Shown here one piece after another: positions 15,941 through 25,361 of a stretch of DNA of 33,726 nt; positions within the stretch are counted from its first letter, which is position 1, and each line of letters opens with the position of its first letter. The translations under genes and the position numbers were made by a program. Under the pieces are notes generated by a model. The model worked only from the letters and a program-made list of their open reading frames with translations, was not told the origin of the DNA and ran no database searches. Source of the DNA: Euryarchaeota archaeon UBA229 (GTDB lineage: Archaea > Thermoplasmatota > Poseidoniia > Poseidoniales > Poseidoniaceae). The DNA lies in assembly GCA_002505355.1 (NCBI GenBank), contig DAUW01000125.1, forward strand, positions 1-33,726, given 5' to 3'.

Positions 15941-17254
15941 TCAAAGCACATATCCAGATTGATTATCGTCATTGAAGCAATATCGGATGGTTTGGAAACT
16001 AGATTTCAATTGCTTGACTTGTAATTTTATTTTATCCGGGTCTTGATGTTCGATTAGTACCTTAGCAAATAGTCTCGCTACTTCAGCCATCTCATTTTTG
16101 CCCATCCCGACGCGTGTTAATTCTTGAACTCCTAATCTTAGGCCTGACGGCTTTAACGCTTTGGTATCCCCGGGAAGCATATTCATGTTGGTTATAATGC
16201 CTGCATCTTCCAATAATTGTGCAGCAGTTGCTCCAGCACCGGAATCAACATCGCCATGTCTAGTCAGGACTTGGTGAGATGCAGTATAATTTCTGCCCTC
16301 AGCTAAAACGTCAAAACCTTCAGCAGCAAGACTTTCCCCCAATGCTCTGGCATTCTGTACAATATCTCTAGCATAACTTTCGCCGTATTCCTCAAATTCT
16401 GCAAGGGCAACGACCTTACCGGCAACGTGATGTAAATGGTATGATGAACAAGTTCCGGGAAATATCGCATTGTTTAGTTGTCGCTGCATCTTTTCATCCG
16501 TGGTTGAAGATAGTAAGAAGCCTCCTTGTGGACCCGGGAAGGTCTTGTGTGATGAACCAGTCATGATATCGGCGCCTTCTCTTAGCGGATCTTGAAATTG
16601 TCCGCCAGCAATTAGCCCTAGAACATGAGCGCCGTCATACATTACTTGTGCTCCCACTTCATGGGCAGCAGCAGCGATTTCTTTGAGAGGCGTTGGAAAC
16701 AGGAAAACCGATTGACCAATTAGACATACCTTCGGCTTGATCTCGCGAATCAATTTACACGAACCATCGACATCTGGTTCCATACGATCAATATCCCAAG
16801 GATAGGTGGACAAATCAAGGTCTCTTAATCCAACAGCACCCATTCTTGCATGCGATATGTGACCACCATCAGCTGTAGATACCGCAGTTATTTTATCGCC
16901 AGGTTTAGCTAAGGCTTTCAGTGCGGCTATGTTTGATACAGTCCCAGAAATTGACTGGATGTTCGCAAATTCTGCGCTGAATACTTTCTTTGCCAAATCT
17001 ATTCCGATACTCTCAATCGTATCGAAATCGTCGCAACCTTGGTAATACCTTTTTCCAGGCAAACCCTCAGCATATCTGCCATGTAGGTCACTACAGACTA
17101 CTTTCTGTACCATTGGAGAGACAATATTCTCTGAGGCGATCATGCCTAAACCATGTCGATATAAATTACCACTTGCCTTAGTCGCTTCAATAACTGCATT
17201 TGCTTTCGCAAGATGTTCTTCGCTTGCCTTCCATGACCCAGGTATCTCTGCCAT
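15941..17254 (-). CDS. glyA: Serine hydroxymethyltransferase
   Basis: The 437-residue PLP enzyme interconverts serine and glycine and passes a one-carbon unit to a tetrahydropterin. Landmarks are MIASENIVSP near residues 38-47, YAEGLPGKRYYQG near 61-73, SGTVSN near 103-108, the PLP aspartate and histidine in MYDGAHVLGL, and the Schiff-base lysine Lys237 in GSSHKTFPGPQGG. The HKTFPGPQGG form is the archaeal type, whereas bacteria usually have HKTLRGPRGG. The carbon carrier could therefore be a methanopterin or folate derivative; the sequence does not say. A serA gene is elsewhere in the window (29025), completing the route from 3-phosphoglycerate together with phosphatase and transaminase genes not present here. 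It lies nine bases before the V4R-like gene. Confidence 0.94.
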   Translation of the reverse strand: MAEIPGSWKASEEHLAKANAVIEATKASGNLYRHGLGMIASENIVSPMVQKVVCSDLHGRYAEGLPGKRYYQGCDDFDTIESIGIDLAKKVFSAEFANIQSISGTVSNIAALKALAKPGDKITAVSTADGGHISHARMGAVGLRDLDLSTYPWDIDRMEPDVDGSCKLIREIKPKVCLIGQSVFLFPTPLKEIAAAAHEVGAQVMYDGAHVLGLIAGGQFQDPLREGADIMTGSSHKTFPGPQGGFLLSSTTDEKMQRQLNNAIFPGTCSSYHLHHVAGKVVALAEFEEYGESYARDIVQNARALGESLAAEGFDVLAEGRNYTASHQVLTRHGDVDSGAGATAAQLLEDAGIITNMNMLPGDTKALKPSGLRLGVQELTRVGMGKNEMAEVARLFAKVLIEHQDPDKIKLQVKQLKSSFQTIRYCFNDDNQSGYVL

Positions 17255-17317
17255 ACCAGAGCCTTGACAATCCGGTCTTTGAACAAATTGCTAAACAGAT
17301 ATTAATTTGTACGTATT

Positions 17318-20300
17318 TTAGATATTATTCCGTCTTTTCCTTACCCGAGATTTTGGCTGGAATTTTGGCTTGTCAGAATTCCTTTCAGAAATTCTAGTAT
17401 TTGTCGGTATACCGCGCTTACCCAGGTCTAGAGTGTGCACTGGTCGTGACCTACTAGGTATCTGCCCAGTAGGTCGTGCGCCTACACCTTGTTTTCTGTC
17501 GACATAACTAGGCCTTCCGCGATAAGCTACTTTGCCTACCAGGCGCTCTAAAGCAGGTATTTCCGAGCCTTCTTCTTTTGGCCGCTTTAACCACCAACCT
17601 TCACCTAGTGGCTTTAATCTAGGGGGTCTAGCCTTGTGCATTTTACCGCTTCGACGCTTCAATCTTGATTTTACTGCTTTATCGGAATCTTTCGGCAGGT
17701 GTTCAGTCAGCCACCCCGGCAACCCGATGTCTAAAACTACGCCATTAACCGATATTAATACTCCAGACAATAACAAGTGAGTGCCGACTGGTATGTTACT
17801 GCGGTCTGGAGTCACCTTGAACCGTTTCATTCGCTTGGCGTAGGCGACCATCGCTTTCTGATCTCTGTGACGGATGAGTCTACGTTGCTGACGTAATACT
17901 CGTCGACTGGTTGAGTGGGCCAAGAGCAGCAGTGAAATAGTCACAAAACCCTCCATCTGCCCATATTCAGTATAGACATAGATTCCAGTAAGCAAGAAAA
18001 TCGGTATCAAAATAAAGAAATTAAAAATTACTGACAATCTTCCACTTTGATATTTTGGAGTCATTTGTTTCCGCGTTGCTTCGTGGGCTGCTATCAAGAG
18101 ATTTGCATTGATTGCCTCATCCATACCTCCCTTTACACCAAGAGCCGCAACTGAATTTGATGGAGCTTGATTAATCCACTTATTCATGATCTTTCCTTCA
18201 CCGTTGACCAGAGCAACCTCGAACTCTTCTGCATCAACAGGCACCCCTAATATAGCAGATAGCGCCAAGACCCTTGGGTCATTTTTGTCGCTGGTGATCA
18301 ACTCCTCAAGGATTGATTTTGCACTGTGCCAATCACCTTTGTCGACCAGACATAGCGCAGCTGCAATTCTCGGTCTAACACCTGTTGGGTCGAGCCTGAC
18401 CATCTTAAGAGCTAATTCTAATGCTTCATCATGCATTCTCTGCGCCCGCATCAATGAGACCATAGAGAGTTGGGCTACGCGGGATAGCCGGTCATTTGAC
18501 AGAAAATCAGCGCTGGGTTTAGGATTCCATCCTCTAATCATTTGGATTTGGTGTTGCAAATTGTTAATGCAACTATTGTTTTCCCAATCCCAGAAGTCAT
18601 CATCCGTGACATTACCAGTAAACGGATCCAGCCATTCACAAACAAAAGCCAGTAGCTCTGGTTCATCATAACCCTCAGGTTGTTCCAAACCCAGCAGGGC
18701 ATCCCTTGCTGCATCTAGTCTACGAGAAGCAATGTGTCCCGTTGCGATGATCATGCGAGCGACATCATCATCACCACCTGCTTGTGCTAAGACTTTTCTA
18801 GCCTCCTCTATGGCTGATGGCCATAATCCTCGGATAGCTAACTCCCACATCCTAGCACGGGCTTTCTCAAACCTAACTACGGATGGATCACCATCAAGGG
18901 ACCGACGTTGAAACCTAATGAGCGTATCTAGGTCTTCAACTAGGGCTGCCTCATCAACTAATGTGCGCATCCAATCACCTCCGGCTAATCGAACTGCGCC
19001 TTCTCTTCTCTCGTCGGGATTCAAATCAAACCGTAATGATCGCAATGAGCCGAATCTAATTATTGAGACCAACCATGTTAGCAAAAATATTAGCTGGCCT
19101 ACTGCGATAAACATCCAAGTTGCCAGTAGCCGCATGCCTTCATCAAAGCCGTATTTGGATTCTAGGGTTTCCGTGAACGGCATTAATCCTCCAAACTCTT
19201 TGTAGCATACCAGTAGCAATAACAGAACAGTATAGCCAGAAAATCCTGCAAAAGCAAATTTAAGTTGTCTAGTCTGTGCTTCAACCTCGGTTCTAATGTC
19301 GCGGGGACTGTCAATGATTACACCAAAGACACCGCCGAAGCTTTGTCCACCAAGCATTAGGTTACGGGTTAATTCAAAAATGAAGGCCAATCCGACAATT
19401 GCGATATTTAGTGATAAGTATAATGACAAAAATTGAGGTAGGCTCTTAATTATCTCCCAATGAAAAAGTATTTCTGATATCAAATCGATTCGTACGTATA
19501 TTGAATGACCGATTATTCCACCATAGTTTAACACCTCAGAGTAGTTATCTGGTGAGACGATTAGAATATAAACAACCGTGACAATTCCGTTGAGTGCTGT
19601 TATAGGCATAGTCAGAAGGAAAATAACTAGAATCAAAGAAAATAAACGATTAAAGAATCTAGGTTTGTCTGGGTCGATTGGATTCCTTCGACCGTTTGAA
19701 GTACGCCATTTACCAATAAGTAACATGTTCCAAGAAGCGCCCATTATCCGGCCATAGGCAAAAATTGTTGGTGACATAAACACTAACATTGCTAATGCCA
19801 GCCAGAACGGTTCGATTACCCCACTTCCTGATTCTTGAAGACCATACATAAGCGAAGCAATGGTTATGCCGATGATGATCATTAGAGTGAGAGTTCTACG
19901 GAAGAATCCTAACACAGCATTACTATTTGATGGTTTTTGGTTTCTTGATAGTTGCGCATTCATAGTCTCCCACGGAGATATGAGGATGGGAATTCCGACT
20001 AGTAAACCGATTACATATAGAGTTGGGATGTAAAAGAAATCTGGGTCAAATAAAAATTCCCCAATCAGAATCAATACGCCGGTCATTCCCATCATATAGA
20101 GTCCTAATCCGTAACCTACCGAACCCTCGGACAACAAATCCCTGGCATCGTCTAGGTCTCTAGTGACTCGGTGAACCTCGTACAAATCATCATCAATTTC
20201 GAATGCTACCTGCAAATTTGCCAATTGAATTGGAATAAAAAACTTCCACATTAATCCGGCAACAACAAGAGCGCAGCCGAGAGGGTAGAGATAACTGATA

Positions 20301-20404
20301 TCAAACGAACCGCTTTGCTGGCCATCTGCTTTGGCATAACCAAGGAGACAGGAGATTGCCAATATCGCTAGGAAAAGCAATGTTGCCGTCCTAGTCCTTT
20401 GCAT
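17318..20404 (-). CDS. Large polytopic membrane protein with a helical-repeat (TPR-like) domain and basic tail
   Basis: About 1028 residues from ATG 20404. An in-frame ATG at 20476 would overlap the aminotransferase gene and add a polar 24-residue lead before the first helix, so the shorter form is preferred. About ten hydrophobic segments occupy residues 1-455. A soluble region at about 455-785 is rich in paired amphipathic helices (for example ARARMWELAIRGLWPSAIEEA and SLMRAQRMHDEALELALKMV), resembling TPR repeats. Two or three more membrane segments follow (starting near 788). The last 115 residues are very basic, rich in Arg, Lys, Pro and Gly, with repeated RPxxxR-like runs. The combination suggests a membrane scaffold with a nucleic-acid- or membrane-surface-binding tail. 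No enzyme motif was recognised. It follows the aminotransferase gene by 40 bases. Confidence 0.78.
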   Translation of the reverse strand: MQRTRTATLLFLAILAISCLLGYAKADGQQSGSFDISYLYPLGCALVVAGLMWKFFIPIQLANLQVAFEIDDDLYEVHRVTRDLDDARDLLSEGSVGYGLGLYMMGMTGVLILIGEFLFDPDFFYIPTLYVIGLLVGIPILISPWETMNAQLSRNQKPSNSNAVLGFFRRTLTLMIIIGITIASLMYGLQESGSGVIEPFWLALAMLVFMSPTIFAYGRIMGASWNMLLIGKWRTSNGRRNPIDPDKPRFFNRLFSLILVIFLLTMPITALNGIVTVVYILIVSPDNYSEVLNYGGIIGHSIYVRIDLISEILFHWEIIKSLPQFLSLYLSLNIAIVGLAFIFELTRNLMLGGQSFGGVFGVIIDSPRDIRTEVEAQTRQLKFAFAGFSGYTVLLLLLVCYKEFGGLMPFTETLESKYGFDEGMRLLATWMFIAVGQLIFLLTWLVSIIRFGSLRSLRFDLNPDERREGAVRLAGGDWMRTLVDEAALVEDLDTLIRFQRRSLDGDPSVVRFEKARARMWELAIRGLWPSAIEEARKVLAQAGGDDDVARMIIATGHIASRRLDAARDALLGLEQPEGYDEPELLAFVCEWLDPFTGNVTDDDFWDWENNSCINNLQHQIQMIRGWNPKPSADFLSNDRLSRVAQLSMVSLMRAQRMHDEALELALKMVRLDPTGVRPRIAAALCLVDKGDWHSAKSILEELITSDKNDPRVLALSAILGVPVDAEEFEVALVNGEGKIMNKWINQAPSNSVAALGVKGGMDEAINANLLIAAHEATRKQMTPKYQSGRLSVIFNFFILIPIFLLTGIYVYTEYGQMEGFVTISLLLLAHSTSRRVLRQQRRLIRHRDQKAMVAYAKRMKRFKVTPDRSNIPVGTHLLLSGVLISVNGVVLDIGLPGWLTEHLPKDSDKAVKSRLKRRSGKMHKARPPRLKPLGEGWWLKRPKEEGSEIPALERLVGKVAYRGRPSYVDRKQGVGARPTGQIPSRSRPVHTLDLGKRGIPTNTRISERNSDKPKFQPKSRVRKRRNNI

Positions 20405-20444
20405 GTGTACGCCAATGAAACTATCCTCATCAATACTCCGGTGA

Positions 20445-21659
20445 TTAATTTCTGTGTCGCAACAAAAATCTTTCAATTCGGTCGAAGGCTTCGTTTAAAA
20501 TTTCAACATTTGGCAAATAGACTAAACGAAAATGTCCCACGCCAAGTTCCGGTGAAAATCCACTACCGTGAACAACTAACACATGCTCTTCGTGCAATAA
20601 TTGCAGAACGAACTCTTTGTCGTTGTTTTGCCATTTACTGTCGGTTAGCTTTACGAACATGTAAAACGCTCCGCCGGACGATTGAACTTCTAAACCATCA
20701 ATTGAAGCGATTCTTTTGACACATAAATCCCGCTGCTGCAAAATTTTGTCAGAGTATGATTTCATCCACGAACGATCAGAATCCAGACCAGCAAGATAGC
20801 CTAGCTGAGCCGGTGTTGAAGCACATAGTCTAGACCGCAGTAACCTTTCAATTCCGTCTCTAATCAGTTGAAGGCGGCCCTTGGGGTCATGAATTCCGAG
20901 GTATCCGATTCGCCAGCCTGGGGCATAGTATACCTTCGATACCCCATTCAATACAAACACCGGCACATCAGGTGATAAGCTTGCGACGCTCTTATGTTCA
21001 CCAGTAAAGTCAAGCCCGTCGTAGATCTCATCAGCGATGATTATACAGTTTGGCCATTTTCTAGCGATAGACAAAATCCTGAAAATTTCATCCTTTCCAG
21101 CAACTGCACCACACGGATTGTTTGGATTGATTAGAACCAGCAGCTTGACATCTTTGTTCATCTTAGCTTCAATATCATCAAAGTCTAATTTCCAGCCGTC
21201 ATCAGGTTTCAGTTTGTATTCTACAGTTTGGGCACCAAACATTTGCGGATATGCTAGGTATGGTGGGTAGTGTGGCCCAGGTGCCAAAACAGTATCGCCA
21301 GTTTCTAAAGTAGCGGCAAATATTACTTGTAATGCCTCGGTAACACCATGGCAGACGTAGATGTCATCTTGTCTCGCTGGCCATCCCTTTCTCCGCTCAT
21401 CCTGAGCGATGGAAGCTCGCAGTTCTGGGAGACCGTATGATGGCGAATAGCCATTGTTACCGGATTGTAGCGCATCAACATAGGCATCGACCATGTGTTT
21501 AGGTGTTGGTAGACCCGGATAGGCAATTGGATCACCAATATTCAACTTAATAATTTCGTGGCCTTGGGATTCTAATTTTGTCGCAGGGACCACAACATCT
21601 CGGATAGCATATTCGATATTTGCCGCCCGAACAGCCACTGGAATCTGTTCCCTAGCCAT
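20445..21659 (-). CDS. Class I/II aminotransferase, alanine aminotransferase-like
   Basis: The 404-residue fold-type I PLP enzyme strongly resembles Pyrococcus alanine aminotransferase as I recall it: VEYAIRD-like NIEYAIRDVVVPATKLE near residues 14-28, IKLNIGDP near 36-43, GLPELRASIA, VTEALQVIF, APGPHYPPY, INPNNPCGA near 177-185, DEIYDGLDF, and the Schiff-base lysine Lys242 in GVSKVYYAPGWRIGY. It is expected to transfer amino groups between alanine and glutamate, though related substrates cannot be excluded. The GAGGTGAT ribosome-binding motif three bases before ATG 21659 overlaps the TGA of the EVE-domain gene, so the two are translationally coupled. Length and motifs are complete. Confidence 0.9.
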   Translation of the reverse strand: MAREQIPVAVRAANIEYAIRDVVVPATKLESQGHEIIKLNIGDPIAYPGLPTPKHMVDAYVDALQSGNNGYSPSYGLPELRASIAQDERRKGWPARQDDIYVCHGVTEALQVIFAATLETGDTVLAPGPHYPPYLAYPQMFGAQTVEYKLKPDDGWKLDFDDIEAKMNKDVKLLVLINPNNPCGAVAGKDEIFRILSIARKWPNCIIIADEIYDGLDFTGEHKSVASLSPDVPVFVLNGVSKVYYAPGWRIGYLGIHDPKGRLQLIRDGIERLLRSRLCASTPAQLGYLAGLDSDRSWMKSYSDKILQQRDLCVKRIASIDGLEVQSSGGAFYMFVKLTDSKWQNNDKEFVLQLLHEEHVLVVHGSGFSPELGVGHFRLVYLPNVEILNEAFDRIERFLLRHRN

Positions 21660-21662
21660 CTA

Positions 21663-21670
21663 ATCACCTC
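21663..21670 (-). promoter_or_regulatory. Strong Shine-Dalgarno motif overlapping a stop codon
   Basis: GAGGTGAT on the minus strand ends three bases before ATG 21659. It contains the TGA stop of the upstream EVE gene, so ribosomes ending there sit on the next gene's binding site. Confidence 0.65.
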
Positions 21671-22200
21671 AAGTCGCTCAAGCTTAACTTGGCCATTCTC
21701 AAGACGGCAGAAAAGTGCTCCTCTGCTACCGGTTGCACCGATAAGCGCTGGCCTTTCCGAATTAGTGCCATGCCTTCACATTCTGGATTATTTTTGATAT
21801 CCTCTAGTGGTATAATTGCGTCTAGTTTCATCACTGGCTCAATGTCAACCATAATCCATCGAGGATTCTCTGGTGTCGCCTTAGCGTCGAAGTATTTTGA
21901 TTGCGGGTCCTGGGCGGTAAAGTCGGGATAACCTTCTCTTGCAATTCTGGCGATTCCTGCAACATGTGGCGGCTTAAAGTTTGAATGATAATACAATACC
22001 AAGTCGCCAACCTTCATGTCATCTCTCATGATATTTCTCGCTTGATAATTACGGACACCGTCCCAGTGAGTCCAGCCATCCGCGACCAGTTGGTCATAAG
22101 GGTAAACGTGGGGTTCGGATTTCATCAACCAGTAGCCGACCATGTTGTAGCCAAATGTTCCGGCTCTTTTGAGATTTGTATTACCAAGCATCCTTGACAT
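21664..22200 (-). CDS. EVE (PUA-like) domain protein
   Basis: Up to 178 residues. The EVE domain starts at YWLMKSEPHVYPYDQL and continues with HWDGVRNYQARNIMRDDMKVGDLVLYYHSN, then VAGIARI, KYFDAKATPENPRWIMVDIEP, and LIRKGQRLSVQPVAEEHF. These are the conserved blocks of the thymocyte nuclear protein 1 / YcaQ-adjacent EVE family, which binds modified bases in DNA or RNA. No nuclease or other domain is attached. The start is uncertain. ATG 22200 overlaps the exporter gene and has GTGAT eight bases upstream. ATG 22143 fits the family start exactly but lacks a clear ribosome-binding motif. The gene is coupled to the aminotransferase downstream. A role in RNA modification reading or in defence cannot be told apart from the sequence. 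Confidence 0.88.
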   Translation of the reverse strand: MSRMLGNTNLKRAGTFGYNMVGYWLMKSEPHVYPYDQLVADGWTHWDGVRNYQARNIMRDDMKVGDLVLYYHSNFKPPHVAGIARIAREGYPDFTAQDPQSKYFDAKATPENPRWIMVDIEPVMKLDAIIPLEDIKNNPECEGMALIRKGQRLSVQPVAEEHFSAVLRMAKLSLSDLR

Positions 22201-25200
22201 CGGTGGTAATCACTGCATCCAAGACATCCACATCGGCTTTCTTGTCGACGATAAGGCCGAGTTTCCGAGCCATGATATTTGACTCACTTCCAGCCGATAT
22301 ACCCATTTTTTCTAGAGTGACAAAAATTGCGGGCAGGAGAATTAACGCGCTTGCTGCAGCAACCCAAAGTAATATCAAAATTACCGTAATAAACGGTTTT
22401 ATTTCCGGAATCGGTATTTGATAAGCCGTTATCATTCCGAGTGATGTTACAACCGCTGCTTCAAACAGGGACATACCAGTACCGATTGCTGCACTCTTTA
22501 TCGCATTAATACCACCGCCCAATTCTCTTATGCGGTTAGATATGTGAATTGAGAAATCCACACCCACCCCGACTAAAATTGAGCCAATCATTACCGTGAC
22601 CAGTGACAAAGTGACATTCATTTGCCACATCACGAGCCATTGCAGAGCAACGGTTGCAATAACGGGAGAAGTAGTCCAAAAGGAATACTGAATGTCCCTG
22701 AATACTATTGCTAAAACTATCAGTGTGAGGATAATGGCAAATGCGAGAGAGGTGTATTGTGAACCCACTATCAACTGATTCACTTCAATGGCAGTGGCTG
22801 CGACGCCTGTCAAATGTTCTGCTCGACCCTGGTCAACTGAGCGGAACGAATCGGCATGTTGATTGACAGCCTCAACGCTTTTTGCCGTATCAGCAACTGG
22901 AATAAATGGCATGTCAACGTAAATCAGCGTTCGGTCAAAATCACTGTTGATGAATATCTCCCTGGTCTCATCAGTTATCGATGCATAAAATACATTCAAT
23001 AGGAATATTTGTGATTGCTTAGTTCCAGGCAAACCAAAATTATCTGGTTGTATCAGCAGATCCCAAAATGATGCGTCTGCAGTAATCTCGTTATTTAGCA
23101 GCACTTCAGCAGTTTCTTTGATATCATCTGGCAGTGGTGTCACATTGACAAATTCATAGATCTGAGCACCAGACACCGTAGGAGCAATACCGGTTGATTT
23201 CATCAAGAATACAATCGAAACTGCCGAGGTATTTTCTACCGTGTTTAACTTACTCTCTAATTGATCTATTCGTTTCAGATTCTCTGCGGGATCATCGTTT
23301 CCGGTATCCTGATCATTAGTATCACCGGTGACATTAGCATGAATCAAAATCATCCCAATTTGGCCGGCGTTGAAATCGCTACTGTACTGCTTCATTTTGA
23401 TAACTGGATCCTCTCCTTCAGGAGCCATTCCCAGCAGGTCAATATTTTCCTCAACATTGCTTTGACCCAAAGTTGCTGAAATCAATATTAACATTAAGAA
23501 AAATCCAATTATTGCGCGATTGTATTTTACTGGAGCATCTACCAAACGATCAAAAGCTTTCAATGGAGGATGCTTCGGCTTCCTTAAATCAAGCAACAGG
23601 GTTAGATTTGGGACCATAAATATCGTCAGTATGTAAACTATTACGATGCCACCCGATAATGCAATACCTACTGTTTGTATTGGAGCCATTGGAGTGAAAA
23701 CTAATGATATAAATCCAATAACTGTGGTTACTGCAGAAAGGAAAACTGCCTTTCCTGTAGACGACAGCGATGCTTTCATTTTTTCGGATTTAGTACCGCC
23801 TTCTTCGGCGTATCGATTAGTGATGTGAAGTCCATAGGAGACCCCCAATGCAAGAAGAATGGGACCGACGATAATAACCGTCATCGTGACCTCATAATTT
23901 GTCCAGCCGATAAGCCCCAAAGTCCAAAATACCGCACACAACGTCGGTAAACCAGCGATGATTACCACCTTTATTCCCTGAATCGGCCGTATTCCAGTTA
24001 TACCAGTTTGTAATAAATCTGAGTGGAAGATGAATAATCCCAAAGCGACCAATACTACGGCAGTGGGGAAAATTTCCCAAAACAGCTTAAATGAAAACTC
24101 GGTAACTGCATTCGTAATAGGGACGGGCCCGGTTAGTGTCATAGTTAAATTCAGACTTTCCCATGTACACACACCGGTTTCTGGGTCAGGTACCCCGTCG
24201 TTGTTAACATCATCACAATACCTCTCTTCTTTGCTAAATTTATCGAGTTGTGATTGCGTTCTTGCGATTAGGTCTTTAGCCTCAACTTGGTCCGAGACAG
24301 CAACAGCCATTATGGCTCTATCAAGTAAGCCGTCAGGTCCACCACAATCCCGTTCGCCAGTTGTACATACGTCCCTCGAGAGTTTATCTAAACCAGGTGT
24401 CGGACTACCGTCATCCTCATACATTTCGCCAATTACTAGGTCAATTGTTGGTTGACTTGGTATTTCATAAGAGCCACCAAATTGCTCATCTGTTTGGGCG
24501 ATTAAATCATTCAAGGCTTCCGCTGCTTGAGCACTTGCGCACTCTTCTTGGCCCGCTGCGCAGCCCAACTGACCGAGTTCATTGATGAAGGCTTCTCTGA
24601 CTCGAGGCGCACTGGAGTTTACTTCTTTAAGAACGGTTGACAGCGACAGAATGTAGATTACATCATCATTTATCGAATCAGATAGGTACGGATTTAATTG
24701 ACTTTCGACGTAACTCATCTCTTGCAGTATCCGTTGATCTGTTATATTTCTGGTTCCCGACTCAACGTAAATAATCATTACATTTGTTGACCAATCGTCT
24801 TCTACAAGTTTGATGAGCTCGGCAACCTGACTACCTTCAGGAAGGTACACCTCTAGGTCTCCGTTTACGTTGAGGGCTGGTTCATCGGGATTATCATCAA
24901 ACCTGGTATCATCAAGGAAACCTGATTGTGAGACGAAAAAGGCTGTAAGCAGTAAAAATACCACCAAAACAGCAACTGGATATTTTGTTATTGCACCTGT
25001 AGCACCATGCTTTTGCCACTCACGTTTGAAGCGGTCTGGTGCCTCCAATACTGCATCAATTGCTGACTTTGCGCGGAAATCTCGCACTCGCGCGGTTAAA
25101 TCGACAGCTCCAGACTGGATTTTTGATTTGCTATATTCAGCCAGTGCACCGATTCGCTTGGAAAATTTACGACTTTCACTGGATGGTTCAGAAGAATCAT

Positions 25201-25213
25201 TTCCATCAGCCAT
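22181..25213 (-). CDS. RND/MMPL superfamily exporter
   Basis: About 1010 residues. A cytosolic N-terminal stretch of about 70 residues precedes the first membrane helix (near 76-95, YPVAVLVVFLLLTAFFVS). There are two similar halves, each with a large external loop and a bundle of about five helices, the typical 12-helix HAE3/MMPL layout. The proton-relay motif is intact in the second half (GVGVDFSIHISNRIRE, Asp886). In the first half the equivalent position is serine (GVSYGLHITNRYAEE, Ser459). Family members move lipids, hopanoids or other hydrophobic molecules to the outer side using the proton gradient. The substrate is unknown. ATG 25213 is preferred over an in-frame GTG at 25234. It is the first gene of the long minus-strand run and is divergent from valS. 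Confidence 0.9.
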   Translation of the reverse strand: MADGNDSSEPSSESRKFSKRIGALAEYSKSKIQSGAVDLTARVRDFRAKSAIDAVLEAPDRFKREWQKHGATGAITKYPVAVLVVFLLLTAFFVSQSGFLDDTRFDDNPDEPALNVNGDLEVYLPEGSQVAELIKLVEDDWSTNVMIIYVESGTRNITDQRILQEMSYVESQLNPYLSDSINDDVIYILSLSTVLKEVNSSAPRVREAFINELGQLGCAAGQEECASAQAAEALNDLIAQTDEQFGGSYEIPSQPTIDLVIGEMYEDDGSPTPGLDKLSRDVCTTGERDCGGPDGLLDRAIMAVAVSDQVEAKDLIARTQSQLDKFSKEERYCDDVNNDGVPDPETGVCTWESLNLTMTLTGPVPITNAVTEFSFKLFWEIFPTAVVLVALGLFIFHSDLLQTGITGIRPIQGIKVVIIAGLPTLCAVFWTLGLIGWTNYEVTMTVIIVGPILLALGVSYGLHITNRYAEEGGTKSEKMKASLSSTGKAVFLSAVTTVIGFISLVFTPMAPIQTVGIALSGGIVIVYILTIFMVPNLTLLLDLRKPKHPPLKAFDRLVDAPVKYNRAIIGFFLMLILISATLGQSNVEENIDLLGMAPEGEDPVIKMKQYSSDFNAGQIGMILIHANVTGDTNDQDTGNDDPAENLKRIDQLESKLNTVENTSAVSIVFLMKSTGIAPTVSGAQIYEFVNVTPLPDDIKETAEVLLNNEITADASFWDLLIQPDNFGLPGTKQSQIFLLNVFYASITDETREIFINSDFDRTLIYVDMPFIPVADTAKSVEAVNQHADSFRSVDQGRAEHLTGVAATAIEVNQLIVGSQYTSLAFAIILTLIVLAIVFRDIQYSFWTTSPVIATVALQWLVMWQMNVTLSLVTVMIGSILVGVGVDFSIHISNRIRELGGGINAIKSAAIGTGMSLFEAAVVTSLGMITAYQIPIPEIKPFITVILILLWVAAASALILLPAIFVTLEKMGISAGSESNIMARKLGLIVDKKADVDVLDAVITTDVKDAW

Positions 25214-25234
25214 AGCCTTCCCCGGTAATCCCAC

Positions 25235-25361
25235 GAGTTCTCGCTTGAAATGTTTACCGACAATATGATTGGATTAATGATTGGATTTGACTTGATGCGT
25301 TGGTTTGATATCATGTAAGTTGACGGCGATGTGGACCCGTGCTGGTTACGAGCCTGGGGCC
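25235..25361. promoter_or_regulatory. Divergent promoter region between the RND exporter and valS
   Basis: This AT-rich spacer must drive both divergent genes. It contains a 12-base tandem repeat at 25265-25288 (ATGATTGGATTA followed by ATGATTGGATTT). I could not place a convincing TATA box on either strand. Confidence 0.35.

Noticed and set aside
17255..17317. Gap before glyA, checked for an RNA gene.
   Set aside because: Only 63 AT-rich bases with no stable structure; probably leader or weak promoter sequence.
20405..20476. Extra 24 residues at the start of the large membrane protein.
   Set aside because: They overlap the aminotransferase gene, are polar and precede a good membrane-helix start at 20404.
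21664..22200. EVE-domain gene considered as part of a defence island.
   Set aside because: No nuclease, methylase or other defence genes lie nearby; neighbours are metabolic and transport genes.
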